64,000 bases of DNA from an uncultured Campylobacter sp. Its GTDB lineage: Bacteria > Campylobacterota > Campylobacteria > Campylobacterales > Campylobacteraceae. The position numbers were made by a program, and so were the translations under genes. Shown here piece after piece: positions 1 through 9,654 of this stretch. Location of the stretch: the NCBI RefSeq assembly GCF_947255105.1, contig NZ_CAMYFP010000003.1, positions 97,291 to 161,290 on the forward strand, read 5' to 3'. The notes beneath the pieces are model-generated. The model was not told the DNA's origin. It ran no database searches and saw only the letters and a list, made by a program, of their open reading frames with translations. The number at the start of each line of letters is the position of its first letter. Position 1 is the first letter of the stretch.

Positions 1-746
1 TTGTAAAGCGTTTGAGGATTGACAGGTCCTTTGTAACTTATCTCACTATAGTGAACCAAACCATCGACTCCACCAACATCTACAAACATTCCATAAGTTG
101 TGATTTTTTTGATAGTTCCCTCAATAATCTCATCGCTTTCTAGGATTTTGGAAACTATCTCTTTCTTGGCTTTTCTCTCTTCATCAACTAGCTTTTTTCT
201 AGAAGCAACTATGCTTTGATCTTCTTTATTTACTTTGATTACTTTTACTTTGTATTGTTTGCCAATAAGTGAGTTTGAATCCTTTAAAGCGCTTTGCGAG
301 CGAGGCATAAAAAACTCTAGCCCATCTTTTGTAACGCAGATATAGCCACCTTTGTTTCTAGAAACAATCTTTGCATCAAAGATATTTTCAGCCTCTTCAT
401 CATAAGAGTCGATAAACTCTGCAACTTTTATCTTTTTTAATGCTTTTTTGTATGAAACTATCGGTTTACCGTTGTAGCTACTTACGATAACTACCTTTAT
501 AGCGTCGCCTACATTGTATAAAAGAGCGCCGTTGTCATCTTTTATCTCTTCTGCGCGTAGAAGCCCTTCGGACTTTCTATCTACATCAACAAAAACCTCA
601 TCACCTTTGATAGCAACGATAGTGCCATCAATCACAACTTCTTCCTCTTTTTTCTTGAAAGACTCTTCCAACATTGTTGCAAAATCCATCTCTTCATTGA
701 GATGCTCTTTTGCTTCACTTTGAACTCCTGTGTTCACCTCAGCCAT
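1..746 (-). CDS. rpsA: 30S ribosomal protein S1, N-terminal part
   Basis: Partial gene. The ATG is at 746-744 with an AAAGGA ribosome site just upstream, and the frame stays open through base 1, giving about 248 residues. The product helps the 30S subunit bind and unfold mRNA. At least three S1 (OB-fold) repeats are visible: one around DGTIVAIKGDEVFVDV, a degenerate one around GGYICVTKDGLEFFMPRS, and a classic one at EGTIKKITTYGMFVDVGGV. The C-terminal S1 repeats lie outside the window. It follows ispH after a 140-base gap, which probably holds its own promoter. The pheS-pheT-aroA-ispH-rpsA order is well known in Campylobacter. Confidence 0.96.
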   Translation of the reverse strand, partial: MAEVNTGVQSEAKEHLNEEMDFATMLEESFKKKEEEVVIDGTIVAIKGDEVFVDVDRKSEGLLRAEEIKDDNGALLYNVGDAIKVVIVSSYNGKPIVSYKKALKKIKVAEFIDSYDEEAENIFDAKIVSRNKGGYICVTKDGLEFFMPRSQSALKDSNSLIGKQYKVKVIKVNKEDQSIVASRKKLVDEERKAKKEIVSKILESDEIIEGTIKKITTYGMFVDVGGVDGLVHYSEISYKGPVNPQTLY

Positions 747-886
747 TTTTTTCCTTTTGTCTATGATTTCTATCTATAAATAAAATAGTAGGAATTGATT
801 TTATGATAACTTTGCTTTAAATTTAATAAATATATTTGGCTTTTTTGCGGATATTGTTTTGGTAAATTTATAAATATAGTTGAAAT

Positions 887-1711
887 TTAGACAAAACTCT
901 CGATCTGTTTAATTACCTTTTGGATAATCCAATCAGGCGTGCTAGCACCAGCTGAGATACCACAAAGATTTTTGCCTATAAACCACTCTTTTTTAAGCTC
1001 TAACTCATTTTCTATATGGTAGCTATCTTTGCAAAACTGCTTTGAGATGAGAAAAAGTTGCTTTGTGTTTGATGAGTTTTTGCCACCAACTACTATCATA
1101 ACATCGGCTCTTTGAGAGAGCTCTGTAATCGCCTTTTGATTTTGAGAGGTTGCGTTGCAAATGGTATTAAAAACTCTCACCTCTTTTGCTCTTCTTAAAA
1201 GATATCCCACCAAAACTTCAAAGTTTTCGATTTTTTTGGTAGTTTGAGAGATGAGTGCCACTTTGCCAAATTTAACTCCATCAAGCGTAGCTGGATCTGT
1301 AGTAACATAAACTTTTCCTTTGGCATATGACTTTACACCTTTAACTTCTGGATGATCTTCATCGCCAAAGATAACTACATCATAGCCCTCACTGCTCATC
1401 TCTTCTACAATTTGCTGTGGTTTGGTCACAAAAGGGCATGTAGCGTCAAATATCTCTTTGCCCTCAAATTTGAGCCTCTCATAGTCACTTTTTGCAATGC
1501 CGTGAGTTCTTATGATAACTCTTTTTTCATCTTTTAGCTCGTCAATGCTGTTTAGAGTTTTTACTCCATATCGCTCTTTAAGTCTTTTTATCTCTTCGTT
1601 GTTGTGTATAAGCTCGCCTATAGTTGCTGCGTTTTTTGTATTTTGCGCTATTCTAATTGCTCTTTTTACACCAAAGCAAAAGCCATAATTTTGTGCAAGC
1701 TCAATCTTCAA
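887..1711 (-). CDS. ispH: 4-hydroxy-3-methylbut-2-enyl diphosphate reductase
   Basis: Last enzyme of the non-mevalonate isoprenoid pathway. It reduces HMBPP to IPP and DMAPP with a 4Fe-4S cluster. The three cluster cysteines are seen in GFCFGVK, DATCPF and ICNATSQNQ, and the substrate-binding histidines in RTHG and GDEDHPEV. I place the start at the TTG at 1711, giving MKIELAQNYGF, because GGAG lies six bases upstream and the family begins there. A GTG at 1726 would add five residues but has no ribosome site. Either start lies inside the 3' end of aroA, so translation is probably coupled. It pairs functionally with ispDF at 52129. Confidence 0.95.
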   Translation of the reverse strand: MKIELAQNYGFCFGVKRAIRIAQNTKNAATIGELIHNNEEIKRLKERYGVKTLNSIDELKDEKRVIIRTHGIAKSDYERLKFEGKEIFDATCPFVTKPQQIVEEMSSEGYDVVIFGDEDHPEVKGVKSYAKGKVYVTTDPATLDGVKFGKVALISQTTKKIENFEVLVGYLLRRAKEVRVFNTICNATSQNQKAITELSQRADVMIVVGGKNSSNTKQLFLISKQFCKDSYHIENELELKKEWFIGKNLCGISAGASTPDWIIQKVIKQIESFV

Positions 1712-2975
1712 CACTAACTCCAACACTTTTTAAGAGTGTTTTAAATTTCGGAAATGAGCTATCTATGCAAGCCGCGTCTTCAATAATCATACCGCACCTT
1801 AATCCCAAAATGGCAAAACTCATAGCTATGCGGTGATCGCCATTGGAGTCTATTATGGCAGGTTGTGGATTGCCGCCCTTTATTGCAAAGCCATCATCAA
1901 ACTCCTCTACCTCTATCTTGCAAGCTCTAAGCCCCTCAACGACAACTTTAATGCGGTCGCACTCTTTAACTCTAAGCTCTTTTGCATTTCTTAGACTACT
2001 CTTTCCACTAGCGCAGACAAATGCCATTGCAAGGGCCGGTGCTTCATCTATGAGCCATGAGATATTCTCTTTTATATCGACTGCTTTTAGTGGTGCATAC
2101 TCAACTACAATATCACCAATCTCCTCATACAAACTCTCTTTTTTTATAAACTCTATCTTTGCTCCCATTTGTGCCAAAATTTCATAGGCTTTTACTCTAG
2201 TTTTATTTAAAAGTAGATCTTTTAAAACAACTTTAGAGCCTGGAGTTATAGCCGCAGCTACAGCAAAATAAAATGCCGAACTTGGATCTGATGGGATTTT
2301 TATAGAAAGTGGAGATAGGGGCGAATTTAGCGGCTTAACATAGCTTACTAAGCCATCTGTTTTTATATCTGCGCCCATTCCTTTTAACATCTTTTCGCTA
2401 TGATCTCTACTAAGCTCTGGCTCTTTGTAAGAGCAACCACTGCTTTTTAGCCCTGCAAGTATCATGGCTGACTTAACCTGTGCTGATGGTATCTTGCTCT
2501 CAAATTTAAAATAGTCAAGCTTTTTACCTCTTATGGCAATTGGTGCATACTCGCCATTTTTTACTCCATCAAACTTGGCTCCAACAGCCCCTAGTGGGTC
2601 CAAAACTCTTCTCATAGGTCTTTTATTTAGGTATCTATCGCCACTTAAGACAAAAAATCCATCTGTCGCTGCTAAAAAGCCCAAAAAAAGTCTCATAGTT
2701 GTTCCTGAGTTACCACACTCCAAAACTTCATTTGGCTCTTTTATGGTAATTGGCGGCTCTATAGTGATAGATGAGCCATTTTTATGGACTTTTGCGCCAA
2801 GTTTTTCTACGATATCTAAAGTGTGTAAAGTGTCATTTGCCAAAAGATAGTTCTCTATCTTTGACGGCTTGTTGCTAAGCAGAGAAAATATAGCTGCTCT
2901 ATGAGAGAGTGATTTATCAGCTGCTATCTCTTCAAGAGTTGCTAATATCGGCTCTGTTTGCGTAAAAATTTTCAT
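1701..2975 (-). CDS. aroA: 3-phosphoshikimate 1-carboxyvinyltransferase (EPSP synthase)
   Basis: Sixth step of the shikimate pathway. It transfers the enolpyruvyl group of PEP to shikimate-3-phosphate. It has 424 residues, the normal length. Family motifs are clear: LECGNSGTTMRLFLG near residue 85, the basic RYLNKRPMRR stretch that contacts PEP, SRDHSEKMLKGMGA, and the C-terminal KECDRI and GDHRIAMS. The ATG overlaps the end of pheT by four bases and the 3' end contains the ispH start, so it sits in the middle of the pheS-to-rpsA transcription unit. Nothing unusual is visible. Confidence 0.97.
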   Translation of the reverse strand: MKIFTQTEPILATLEEIAADKSLSHRAAIFSLLSNKPSKIENYLLANDTLHTLDIVEKLGAKVHKNGSSITIEPPITIKEPNEVLECGNSGTTMRLFLGFLAATDGFFVLSGDRYLNKRPMRRVLDPLGAVGAKFDGVKNGEYAPIAIRGKKLDYFKFESKIPSAQVKSAMILAGLKSSGCSYKEPELSRDHSEKMLKGMGADIKTDGLVSYVKPLNSPLSPLSIKIPSDPSSAFYFAVAAAITPGSKVVLKDLLLNKTRVKAYEILAQMGAKIEFIKKESLYEEIGDIVVEYAPLKAVDIKENISWLIDEAPALAMAFVCASGKSSLRNAKELRVKECDRIKVVVEGLRACKIEVEEFDDGFAIKGGNPQPAIIDSNGDHRIAMSFAILGLRCGMIIEDAACIDSSFPKFKTLLKSVGVSVED

Positions 2976-5302
2976 CTTAAATTTAGACCCAATTTGTCAT
3001 TTAAGGAAGAGATAATTTTATCTACAAAGATAGTGACATCTTCATCTTTTAAGGTCTTTTCATCATCTTGAAAGGTGAGTTTTATTGTGAGGCTAAATTT
3101 ATCTTTCAAACTCTCATCACTATAGATATCTGTTGGATAAAACTCCTTCAAATTTAGGATATCTAGCCCATCTATAATCTCTTTTATCTTTTCATATCTT
3201 AACTCTTTTGGGACTATAAGGCTGATGTCTCTTGTTATTGTAGGCATTTTGGAGTATTTTTTGGCAACTATCTTTTGAAATTTAAGCTTTGCAAAATCAA
3301 CTTGACATAGATAGCTCTTATAAAGCTCTAACTCATTTTCCAAAGCAAGACTTACTCTGCCTATATAGCCGACAACTTCGCCATCTTGGACGATGTTTGC
3401 CTGCTCATATTGACTTAAAAATGGAAGCTTTTCTTTTGGTAGCTCTATCCTAAAGTCGCCTATGATATTTTGGATAAGGTTGGCAAAATAGATAAAATCA
3501 ACCATTTTAGGTTTTGGTCCATTTAACAGACTTGACTCCTCTACATAGCCACTTGCTACAAATCCAAGAGCAACGCTCTCTCTTGCTATCTCATCAAAAA
3601 TAGTTCCTATTTCAAAGAGCTTTATACTTTTTTTAGAGTTTTTGATATTTCTAAGGCTAGATTTTAAAAGATGGTTGATAAGCGTTGGTCTAAGTGTGTC
3701 TAGCTCGTTGTTTATCGGGTTTAATATCTCTTTTTGGCAAGGCTTAAAGCCAAGTTTACTAAGCTCTTCTTTACTATCAAAAGCGTAGTGAATGCACTCA
3801 ATAAAGCCATTATTTGCAGCTTTGTATCTTATATTTTTTTGATTTGTGTAGAGTTCGTAACTTTTGTTTAGTCTGTTTTTCTCACTAAAAAGAAGTGGCC
3901 TTGACTCGATATTTTCAATCCCAATTATCCTTACTATCTCTTCGCAAATATCGTGAGAATTCTTGATATCATGCCTAAAAAATGGTACTCCAACATTGAT
4001 AAGCTCTTGTGAAACATTGACATCAAAGCATAGTCTTTTAAGTATCTTTACAACGCTATTTTTATCGAGCTCTTTTCCAATCATACTACTTATCTCATCG
4101 ATAGAAAAGCTAACAATAAAGCGCTCTTTGTGCGGACAAATTTGTTGAAAGCCGCCATATAAATTTATGCCACTCATCTTTGCTAAAAATGAGAAGAGAA
4201 AGTCACCACCTATCGTTAAATTTGGCTCAGAACCTCTAGTTGAGCGATAAAGATGTTCATCACCCTTTAGCTCTTTGTTTTGTCCAACTGCCTCTTGAAT
4301 AGCTGTTGGCGCTGTGTAGTTTGCCTCTATAATGATAGTTTTGCTCTCATTATCCGCTCTAAATTCATCTACCTGTGAAATTCCAGCGATAGAAAGAAGT
4401 TTGTCGTTGGCATAAACGCCATAAGCGCCGCATTTTTCTTGCTTGATTGTAAATGTTATCTTATCGCAATCAGTGCAAATTTTATTTAGATCATAAGCTC
4501 TTAGAAGAACGCCTGTCGAATAGGTCGCATATGAGAGAATATCATCTATCTTTTTAGCACTATAAATACCAGCTGCCGCCAATCTTAGCTGCTTTAGAAG
4601 ATCTAGCTTTGAGACATTTGAATTAACATCAAAGGCTCTATATTGAAATGAGCAATCTTGTAGCTTGGATGAGTTGATAGAGATAATTCTTCCAATACCC
4701 AAAAGGTTTTCTTTCTCATCATAATTAACCTCTTTTAGACTTATATCAAGCGCTGCACAAAGATCTCTAGCGATTCCATAGACACTTAGGCAATCTCCTC
4801 TATTTGGAGTTAAGTCTATCTCAAAAATTTCATCATTTAGCCATGGATTTTTGCAAAGCTCCTCGCCCAAAGTAAGCTCTCCAATGCTACTATCAAGCAC
4901 CATAATACCATCATTTATCTTTGGCAGTCCAAGCTCTGTTGAAGAACAGATCATTCCAAAACTCTCAACTCCTCTTAGCTTTGACTTTTTTATCTTAAAA
5001 TCACCCGGCAAAACCGCCCCAATCAAAGCAACAGCGACATATTGACCAACAGCTACATTTTTTGCACCGCAAACTATCTGCAATGTCTCATCTGCAACAT
5101 CAACTTCACAGACACTTAGATGATCTGAGTTTTCATGCTTTGCTTTGCTTTTTACAAAACCAATAACTACCTTTGAAGGTATAGCAATCTCTCTATAACC
5201 GCCAACTTCAAGCCCTATTGAGTTTAGGGTCTCTTGTAGCTTTTGACTTGAAATTTCTCTTATATCTACCCACTCTTGCAACCAATTTCTTGTTATTATC
5301 AT
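2972..5302 (-). CDS. pheT: Phenylalanyl-tRNA synthetase beta subunit
   Basis: Beta chain of the alpha2-beta2 PheRS that charges tRNA-Phe. It has 776 residues, full length. Domains in order: an EMAP/OB-type tRNA-binding domain at about 40-150 ([24 protein letters not shown]), B1 and B3/B4 editing domains at about 150-400, a B5 DNA-binding-like domain ([11 protein letters not shown]), the catalytic-core-like region ([17 protein letters not shown]), and the anticodon-binding FDX-ACB domain over the last 90 residues ([15 protein letters not shown]). It overlaps pheS and aroA by four bases each, as in the usual pheST operon. Confidence 0.97.
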   Translation of the reverse strand: MIITRNWLQEWVDIREISSQKLQETLNSIGLEVGGYREIAIPSKVVIGFVKSKAKHENSDHLSVCEVDVADETLQIVCGAKNVAVGQYVAVALIGAVLPGDFKIKKSKLRGVESFGMICSSTELGLPKINDGIMVLDSSIGELTLGEELCKNPWLNDEIFEIDLTPNRGDCLSVYGIARDLCAALDISLKEVNYDEKENLLGIGRIISINSSKLQDCSFQYRAFDVNSNVSKLDLLKQLRLAAAGIYSAKKIDDILSYATYSTGVLLRAYDLNKICTDCDKITFTIKQEKCGAYGVYANDKLLSIAGISQVDEFRADNESKTIIIEANYTAPTAIQEAVGQNKELKGDEHLYRSTRGSEPNLTIGGDFLFSFLAKMSGINLYGGFQQICPHKERFIVSFSIDEISSMIGKELDKNSVVKILKRLCFDVNVSQELINVGVPFFRHDIKNSHDICEEIVRIIGIENIESRPLLFSEKNRLNKSYELYTNQKNIRYKAANNGFIECIHYAFDSKEELSKLGFKPCQKEILNPINNELDTLRPTLINHLLKSSLRNIKNSKKSIKLFEIGTIFDEIARESVALGFVASGYVEESSLLNGPKPKMVDFIYFANLIQNIIGDFRIELPKEKLPFLSQYEQANIVQDGEVVGYIGRVSLALENELELYKSYLCQVDFAKLKFQKIVAKKYSKMPTITRDISLIVPKELRYEKIKEIIDGLDILNLKEFYPTDIYSDESLKDKFSLTIKLTFQDDEKTLKDEDVTIFVDKIISSLNDKLGLNLR

Positions 5303-6291
5303 TTAAACTGCTCCAATAGTCTCATATCTCCTTCAAACATACTTCTTAAGTCTGGAATCTGATGAAGTAGCATAGCAAATCGCTCTATACCAAGCCCAAA
5401 CGCATATCCACTTACATTTTCATAACCAACATGAGTAAAGACATTTGGATCTACAACGCCACTTCCAAGAACCTCTAGCCAACCTGTATTTGAGCAGACT
5501 CTACAGCCCTCTCCTTTACAAAAAATACAACTTATATCCACCTCGGCAGATGGCTCAGTAAATGGGAAAAAGCTAGGTCTAAATCTAACCTTTACATCGC
5601 CAAACATATATCTTAAGAAGTCTTCTAAAAGGTATTTTAAATTTGAAAAGCTAACTTTATTGCCCTTTTCTACTACAAGCCCCTCAATCTGATGAAACAT
5701 AGGCGTGTGAGTAAGGTCTAGATCTCTTCTAAAAACAGCACCTGGCGCTATCATGCGAATTGGCGGCTTTTGTTTTAGCATAGTTCTAATCTGCACTGGA
5801 CTTGTGTGAGTTCTAAGGAGATTTTTGTTGCTTAGATAAAATGTATCTTGCATATCTCTTGCTGGGTGGTATTTTGGTAAATTTAGCGCCTCAAAGTTGT
5901 AAAAATCCTCTTCTATCAAAGGTCCGCTCTCAAGTGAGAAGTTTTGCGCCAAAAAATACTCTATGATTTTGTCCATAGTTGCCGTTATTGGGTGGAGTGC
6001 GCCGATACTTTTTTGCTCATTAAAAAGCGTTACATCGATAGCTTGCTCCTCTTCTTTTTGTAAAATCTCTTTTGTCTCTAGCTCGATTTTTTTCTTGGCT
6101 ATAAAAGCATTTAGGCTATCTCTTTGCTCATTTAGGCTCTTTGCCATCTCTTTTTTCTTAGTTGCGTCTAGCTCTTTTAGTTTGCTAAATTGCTCTGTTA
6201 AAATGCCCTTTTTACCAAGATATTCAACTCTAAGTCTATCAAGTTCATCAAGGTTTTTGACATCTTCTATTTTGGCTTTTAAATTTTGCAC
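5299..6291 (-). CDS. pheS: Phenylalanyl-tRNA synthetase alpha subunit
   Basis: Catalytic alpha chain of PheRS, 330 residues, with a coiled-coil N-terminal arm (about 1-85) and a class II core. Motifs seen are [12 protein letters not shown], the substrate loop [31 protein letters not shown] and the motif 3 arginine in [13 protein letters not shown] CxxC pair ([12 protein letters not shown]) typical of bacterial PheS is present. The start is the GTG at 6291, with AAGGA eight bases upstream. It is the first gene of the minus-strand operon and shares a divergent promoter region with the HIT gene. Confidence 0.97.
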   Translation of the reverse strand: MQNLKAKIEDVKNLDELDRLRVEYLGKKGILTEQFSKLKELDATKKKEMAKSLNEQRDSLNAFIAKKKIELETKEILQKEEEQAIDVTLFNEQKSIGALHPITATMDKIIEYFLAQNFSLESGPLIEEDFYNFEALNLPKYHPARDMQDTFYLSNKNLLRTHTSPVQIRTMLKQKPPIRMIAPGAVFRRDLDLTHTPMFHQIEGLVVEKGNKVSFSNLKYLLEDFLRYMFGDVKVRFRPSFFPFTEPSAEVDISCIFCKGEGCRVCSNTGWLEVLGSGVVDPNVFTHVGYENVSGYAFGLGIERFAMLLHQIPDLRSMFEGDMRLLEQFK

Positions 6292-6400
6292 CTATTTATC
6301 CTTAGTTATTTGAAGTTAAGCAGACATTCTAATCAATTTTTTATAAAAAATAGGTAAATTATCAAAAAAGCAATCTAACCTGATTTCTCTTATATTTTGA

Positions 6401-6406
6401 TATAAT
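6401..6406 (+). promoter_or_regulatory. Putative -10 box for the HIT gene
   Basis: TATAAT at 6401-6406, within TTTTGATATAATC, lies 33 bases before the ATG of the HIT gene. Two AAGGAG ribosome sites follow, and the one at 6429-6434 has suitable spacing. No convincing -35 box is seen, which is normal for Campylobacter sigma-70 promoters. Confidence 0.6.
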
Positions 6407-6439
6407 CAACCATAAATTTAAGGAGCATAAGGAGCAAAA

Positions 6440-6796
6440 ATGACAATATTTGAAAAAATTGTAGCAGGAGAAATTCCTTGCAATAAAGTTTTGGAAAATG
6501 ATGATTTTTTGGCATTTCATGATATCAACCCAAAGGCACCAATTCACATCTTAATCATTCCTAAAAAGTGCTATAAAAACTTTCAGGAGGTAGATCCATC
6601 AATAATGTCAGCAATGACTGAGTTTATCCACAAAGTTGCCAAAACTATGGGCGTTGATAAAACTGGCTATAGGCTTATCACAAATTGTGGTGAAAATGCT
6701 GGTCAAGAGGTCATGCACCTACACTTTCATCTACTTGGCGGAACAAAACTTAGCTGGGATAGAAGTAGCGGAAGTAATACAAAAGATGAGTTTTAG
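6440..6796 (+). CDS. HIT-family (histidine triad) nucleotide-binding protein
   Basis: A 118-residue HINT-branch protein, the usual length. Members hydrolyse nucleoside phosphoramidates such as AMP-lysine. The signature H-x-H-x-H is seen as HLHFHLLGG near residue 95, and the N-terminal motif TIFEKIVAGEIPCNKVLEND is typical, with DINPKAPIHILIIPK following. It lies divergently from pheS, a pairing known in Campylobacter. It has its own TATAAT box. The exact cellular substrate is unknown. Confidence 0.92.
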   Translation: MTIFEKIVAGEIPCNKVLENDDFLAFHDINPKAPIHILIIPKKCYKNFQEVDPSIMSAMTEFIHKVAKTMGVDKTGYRLITNCGENAGQEVMHLHFHLLGGTKLSWDRSSGSNTKDEF

Positions 6797-6827
6797 TTTA
6801 GGCGCGAAATTTAGCGCCTAAATAGCT

Positions 6828-7244
6828 CTATTTTTTGGCAACAATTATGTTGGTAGCCTTTATCAAGGCTCTAACTTTGCTGCCCTTTTTTAGTCCTAAA
6901 TTTTTGCTTGACTCTTTGGTGATAACGGCAACAATTGTAACACCATTTGTCACCTCAATAACAACTTCAGAGCTTACAACTCCATCGCTTACATCCAAAA
7001 CAACGCCTGCAAGATCATTGGAAGCACTTGTATTTAGGTCATCTTTTGTTGCAATAAGCACATCAAATGCCTTAAACATAAATAAAACTTCATCGCCCTC
7101 TTTTAAGCCAAGTCTTTTTTCAGACTCTAAAGTTATCGTTGCTTTTAAAACTTGATCTTTCAAACTAGCAGTTACAACAGAATTTGCGATACCGCTGGTT
7201 ATATTTTTGATTTTGACTTTTAGTTGATTTCTTGCACTAAACAT
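6828..7244 (-). CDS. Tandem TOBE-domain molybdopterin/molybdate-binding protein
   Basis: A 138-residue protein made of two TOBE (Mop) repeats, at about 3-68 and 72-137. Each has the pattern N-x-x-x-G-[IV]-x-x-x-V followed by a [KE]-x-x-[KR]-LGLK-x-G segment (SEKRLGLKEGDEV and SSKNLGLKKGSKV). Molbindins of this layout assemble into multimers that store or sense molybdate or tungstate. There is no DNA-binding domain, so it is not ModE. It stands alone here, convergent with the HIT gene, with no modABC genes nearby. Buffering of molybdate for Campylobacter molybdoenzymes is inferred from family only. Confidence 0.85.
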   Translation of the reverse strand: MFSARNQLKVKIKNITSGIANSVVTASLKDQVLKATITLESEKRLGLKEGDEVLFMFKAFDVLIATKDDLNTSASNDLAGVVLDVSDGVVSSEVVIEVTNGVTIVAVITKESSKNLGLKKGSKVRALIKATNIIVAKK

Positions 7245-7382
7245 AGTCTCTCCTTCTGTTTTAATTGGTAAATTTATTATAATACGATTTGCTAAATTTA
7301 TAAAAAATTATCTTAAATTTGACGTTTGAAAACTTTGGATAAATTTAGAGTTTGAAATTTAGCAAAATAAAAAAGGTTGCAA

Positions 7383-8267
7383 ATGTTTTTTGAATGTGCA
7401 TTAATAGGAGCGACAGCAAGTGGCAAAAGCGCCCTTGCAATTGAGCTTGCAAAAGTTATAAATGGAGTTATTTTAAGCCTTGACTCACTTGCTTGCTACA
7501 AAAAGATAGATATCGCAAGTGCAAAACCGACCCAAAAAGAGTTAGAGAGTGTAAGGCATTTTGGTATAAATTTGGTCTATCCTGATGCCAAGTTTAATGT
7601 AGTTAAATTTATAGATGAGTATAAAATAGCCAAAAATTATGCCCAAAAAAGAAAAATTCCACTCATCATCACAGGTGGCAGTAGCTTCTATCTAAACAGC
7701 ATGCTAAAAGGACTTGTGCCCTATGTCAAGCCCTCAAATTTAACTCTTAGCAATGATGAAATTTGGGAACTTATACTAAAGATAGATCCGCTCTTTAGCG
7801 CCAAATTTAGTAAAAATGACAGCTATAGACTAAATAGATGGTTAGATATCTACACAGCAACTAAACAGATCCCAACTCAATTTTTAAAAGAGCAGACACA
7901 AAAACCAACTATCGAAAAAATTCCAATCTACGAAATCAAGATGGATAGAGCAGAGCTTCGAGATAAGATCAAACAAAGAACAAAAGAGATGATTGGGCTT
8001 GGGCTTTTAGGTGAGGCAAAGATGCTTTTTGATGAGTATGGAAGAGAGCATAAAGCCCTTCAATCGATAGGTCTTAAAGAGTGTGGAGATTTTTTTGATG
8101 GCAAGATAAAAGACGAAGATGAACTTGTAGAACTTATCTCAACTCACACCGCCCAACTTGCAAAACGTCAAACTACCTTCAATCGCTCTAAATTTAAGGA
8201 TAAATTTAGTGGCGATAAAGAGAGTATTGCAAAAGAGATTTTAAGACTAAGAGAGGCTAACTCTTAG
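7383..8267 (+). CDS. miaA: tRNA dimethylallyltransferase
   Basis: Adds a dimethylallyl group from DMAPP to N6 of A37 in tRNAs reading codons that start with U. It is about 294 residues. It shows the P-loop GATASGKS at the N-terminus, the LSLDSLACYK motif holding the catalytic Asp, and ITGGSSFYLN. The start is the ATG at 7383, six bases after AAAAGG; a TTG two codons earlier sits on the ribosome site and is less likely. The substrate comes from the pathway served by ispH and ispDF in this window. It is convergent with gltS, separated by 9 bases. Confidence 0.95.
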   Translation: MFFECALIGATASGKSALAIELAKVINGVILSLDSLACYKKIDIASAKPTQKELESVRHFGINLVYPDAKFNVVKFIDEYKIAKNYAQKRKIPLIITGGSSFYLNSMLKGLVPYVKPSNLTLSNDEIWELILKIDPLFSAKFSKNDSYRLNRWLDIYTATKQIPTQFLKEQTQKPTIEKIPIYEIKMDRAELRDKIKQRTKEMIGLGLLGEAKMLFDEYGREHKALQSIGLKECGDFFDGKIKDEDELVELISTHTAQLAKRQTTFNRSKFKDKFSGDKESIAKEILRLREANS

Positions 8268-8276
8268 TCTTTGTAA

Positions 8277-9593
8277 TTAGCCAAAAAATGGCAACTTCAA
8301 AAAGAGCCCAAGCACTATGGCATTTGCAATATCTATAAAAAAGCCACCCATTACAGGAACTATTATAAATGAGATTTTTGATGGTCCAAAGTGATTAGTT
8401 ACAACTTGTAAGTTAGCAACAGCTGTTGGTGTAGCGCCCATTCCAAAACCACAATGTCCTGCAACCATGCAAGCTGCGTTGTAGTCTCTTCCACAAATTC
8501 CAAATGTAACATATCTCACATAGACTATGATTAGTAGAGTCTGAACCACAAGAAGAGTGATAAGTGGAACTGCTAATTTTGTAAGCTGAACCAAATTTAA
8601 AGTCATTATTGCCATCGCTAAAAAGAGTGACAATGAGACATTTCCAATAACTCCAATCTCTCTATCAAAGATATTGTGAAGACTTGAGTAAGAAAGAACA
8701 TTTCTTATAATAATTCCAGCAAAAAGGCACCAAACAAAGGTTGGTAAAGTTATAGCGCTTCCCTTTGTAAGCACGGAGATAGTTGTTCCAAAAAACATAG
8801 CAACTGCAAAAAGTCCAAGGCTTTTTATAAATGATTGCGCAGTTATTAGGCGCTGTTTTTTTGGCTCTTCGAAAATCTCATCGCTAATATTTGCAACATC
8901 TATAGGCTCAGTTGGCTTTAGTTTAAATTTGCTGATAAGATGATTTGCCATCGGACCGCCTATCAGACCGCCAGCTATAAGTCCATAAGTTGCGCTAGCC
9001 ATCGCTATCTCTTTTGCTGCCTCAAAACTATAAGGAGCTGCCTCAAAAACTGCACTCCAAGCAGCGCCCGTTCCATGACCGCCACTTAGCGTAATTGAGC
9101 CAGCGAGTAAGCCAATTAGAGGATTTTCTCCAAGCAGAGACATAACAGCGATTCCTGCGATATTTTGCACAATCAAAAAGAGGCAGACAGCTATACCAAA
9201 CAAAACTAAAAGCCTGCCGCCCTTTTTAAGGCTTGCAATGTCGGCGCCAAGTCCAACTGAGGTAAAAAACATAAGCATCAAAGGATCTTTTATACTATCT
9301 TCAAAGCCAACAGAGATATTAAAAGAAAATTTCAATATAAAAAATACAATCGCCGCAACAAGTCCGCCCGTAACTGGCTCAGGAATATCATATGTGTTTA
9401 GAAACTTTATCTTTTTGGTAAGAAAGCTACCTATAAGCAAAACTAGCAAAATGGCTGCAAAAGTTGAGTAAAAATCAAGCACAATATGATATGCAAAGAC
9501 TCCCTCTTGCAACTCCTTAATAACTTTGAAAAAGGCAAATTTAAACTCAAAAATACCATTTCCAATATCAACAAAATTCATACTCTCCCCCAT
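8277..9593 (-). CDS. gltS: Sodium/glutamate symporter GltS
   Basis: Inner-membrane Na+-coupled glutamate uptake protein of the ESS family, 438 residues. Diagnostic stretches include IPEPVTGGLVAA, ITLSGGHGTGAAW, IGNVSLSLFLAMA and GHCGFGMGATPTAVAN, with about ten hydrophobic segments. It carries roughly 35 more N-terminal residues than the Escherichia coli protein. The ATG at 9593 or the one at 9581 could be the start; GGGGGAG lies between them. Glutamate is a major carbon source for Campylobacter, and the gene lies beside three amino-acid-type symporters, so the area is an uptake cluster. Confidence 0.94.
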   Translation of the reverse strand: MGESMNFVDIGNGIFEFKFAFFKVIKELQEGVFAYHIVLDFYSTFAAILLVLLIGSFLTKKIKFLNTYDIPEPVTGGLVAAIVFFILKFSFNISVGFEDSIKDPLMLMFFTSVGLGADIASLKKGGRLLVLFGIAVCLFLIVQNIAGIAVMSLLGENPLIGLLAGSITLSGGHGTGAAWSAVFEAAPYSFEAAKEIAMASATYGLIAGGLIGGPMANHLISKFKLKPTEPIDVANISDEIFEEPKKQRLITAQSFIKSLGLFAVAMFFGTTISVLTKGSAITLPTFVWCLFAGIIIRNVLSYSSLHNIFDREIGVIGNVSLSLFLAMAIMTLNLVQLTKLAVPLITLLVVQTLLIIVYVRYVTFGICGRDYNAACMVAGHCGFGMGATPTAVANLQVVTNHFGPSKISFIIVPVMGGFFIDIANAIVLGLFLKLPFFG

Positions 9594-9654
9594 ATATGGT
9601 CTTAAAAATCATTATTTTAGCAAAAAAATTTTATTGCAACTTTAATTCTTAAAT

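Noticed and set aside
6828..7244. ModE-type molybdate regulator
   Set aside because: Two TOBE repeats are present, but there is no helix-turn-helix domain, so it cannot be ModE.
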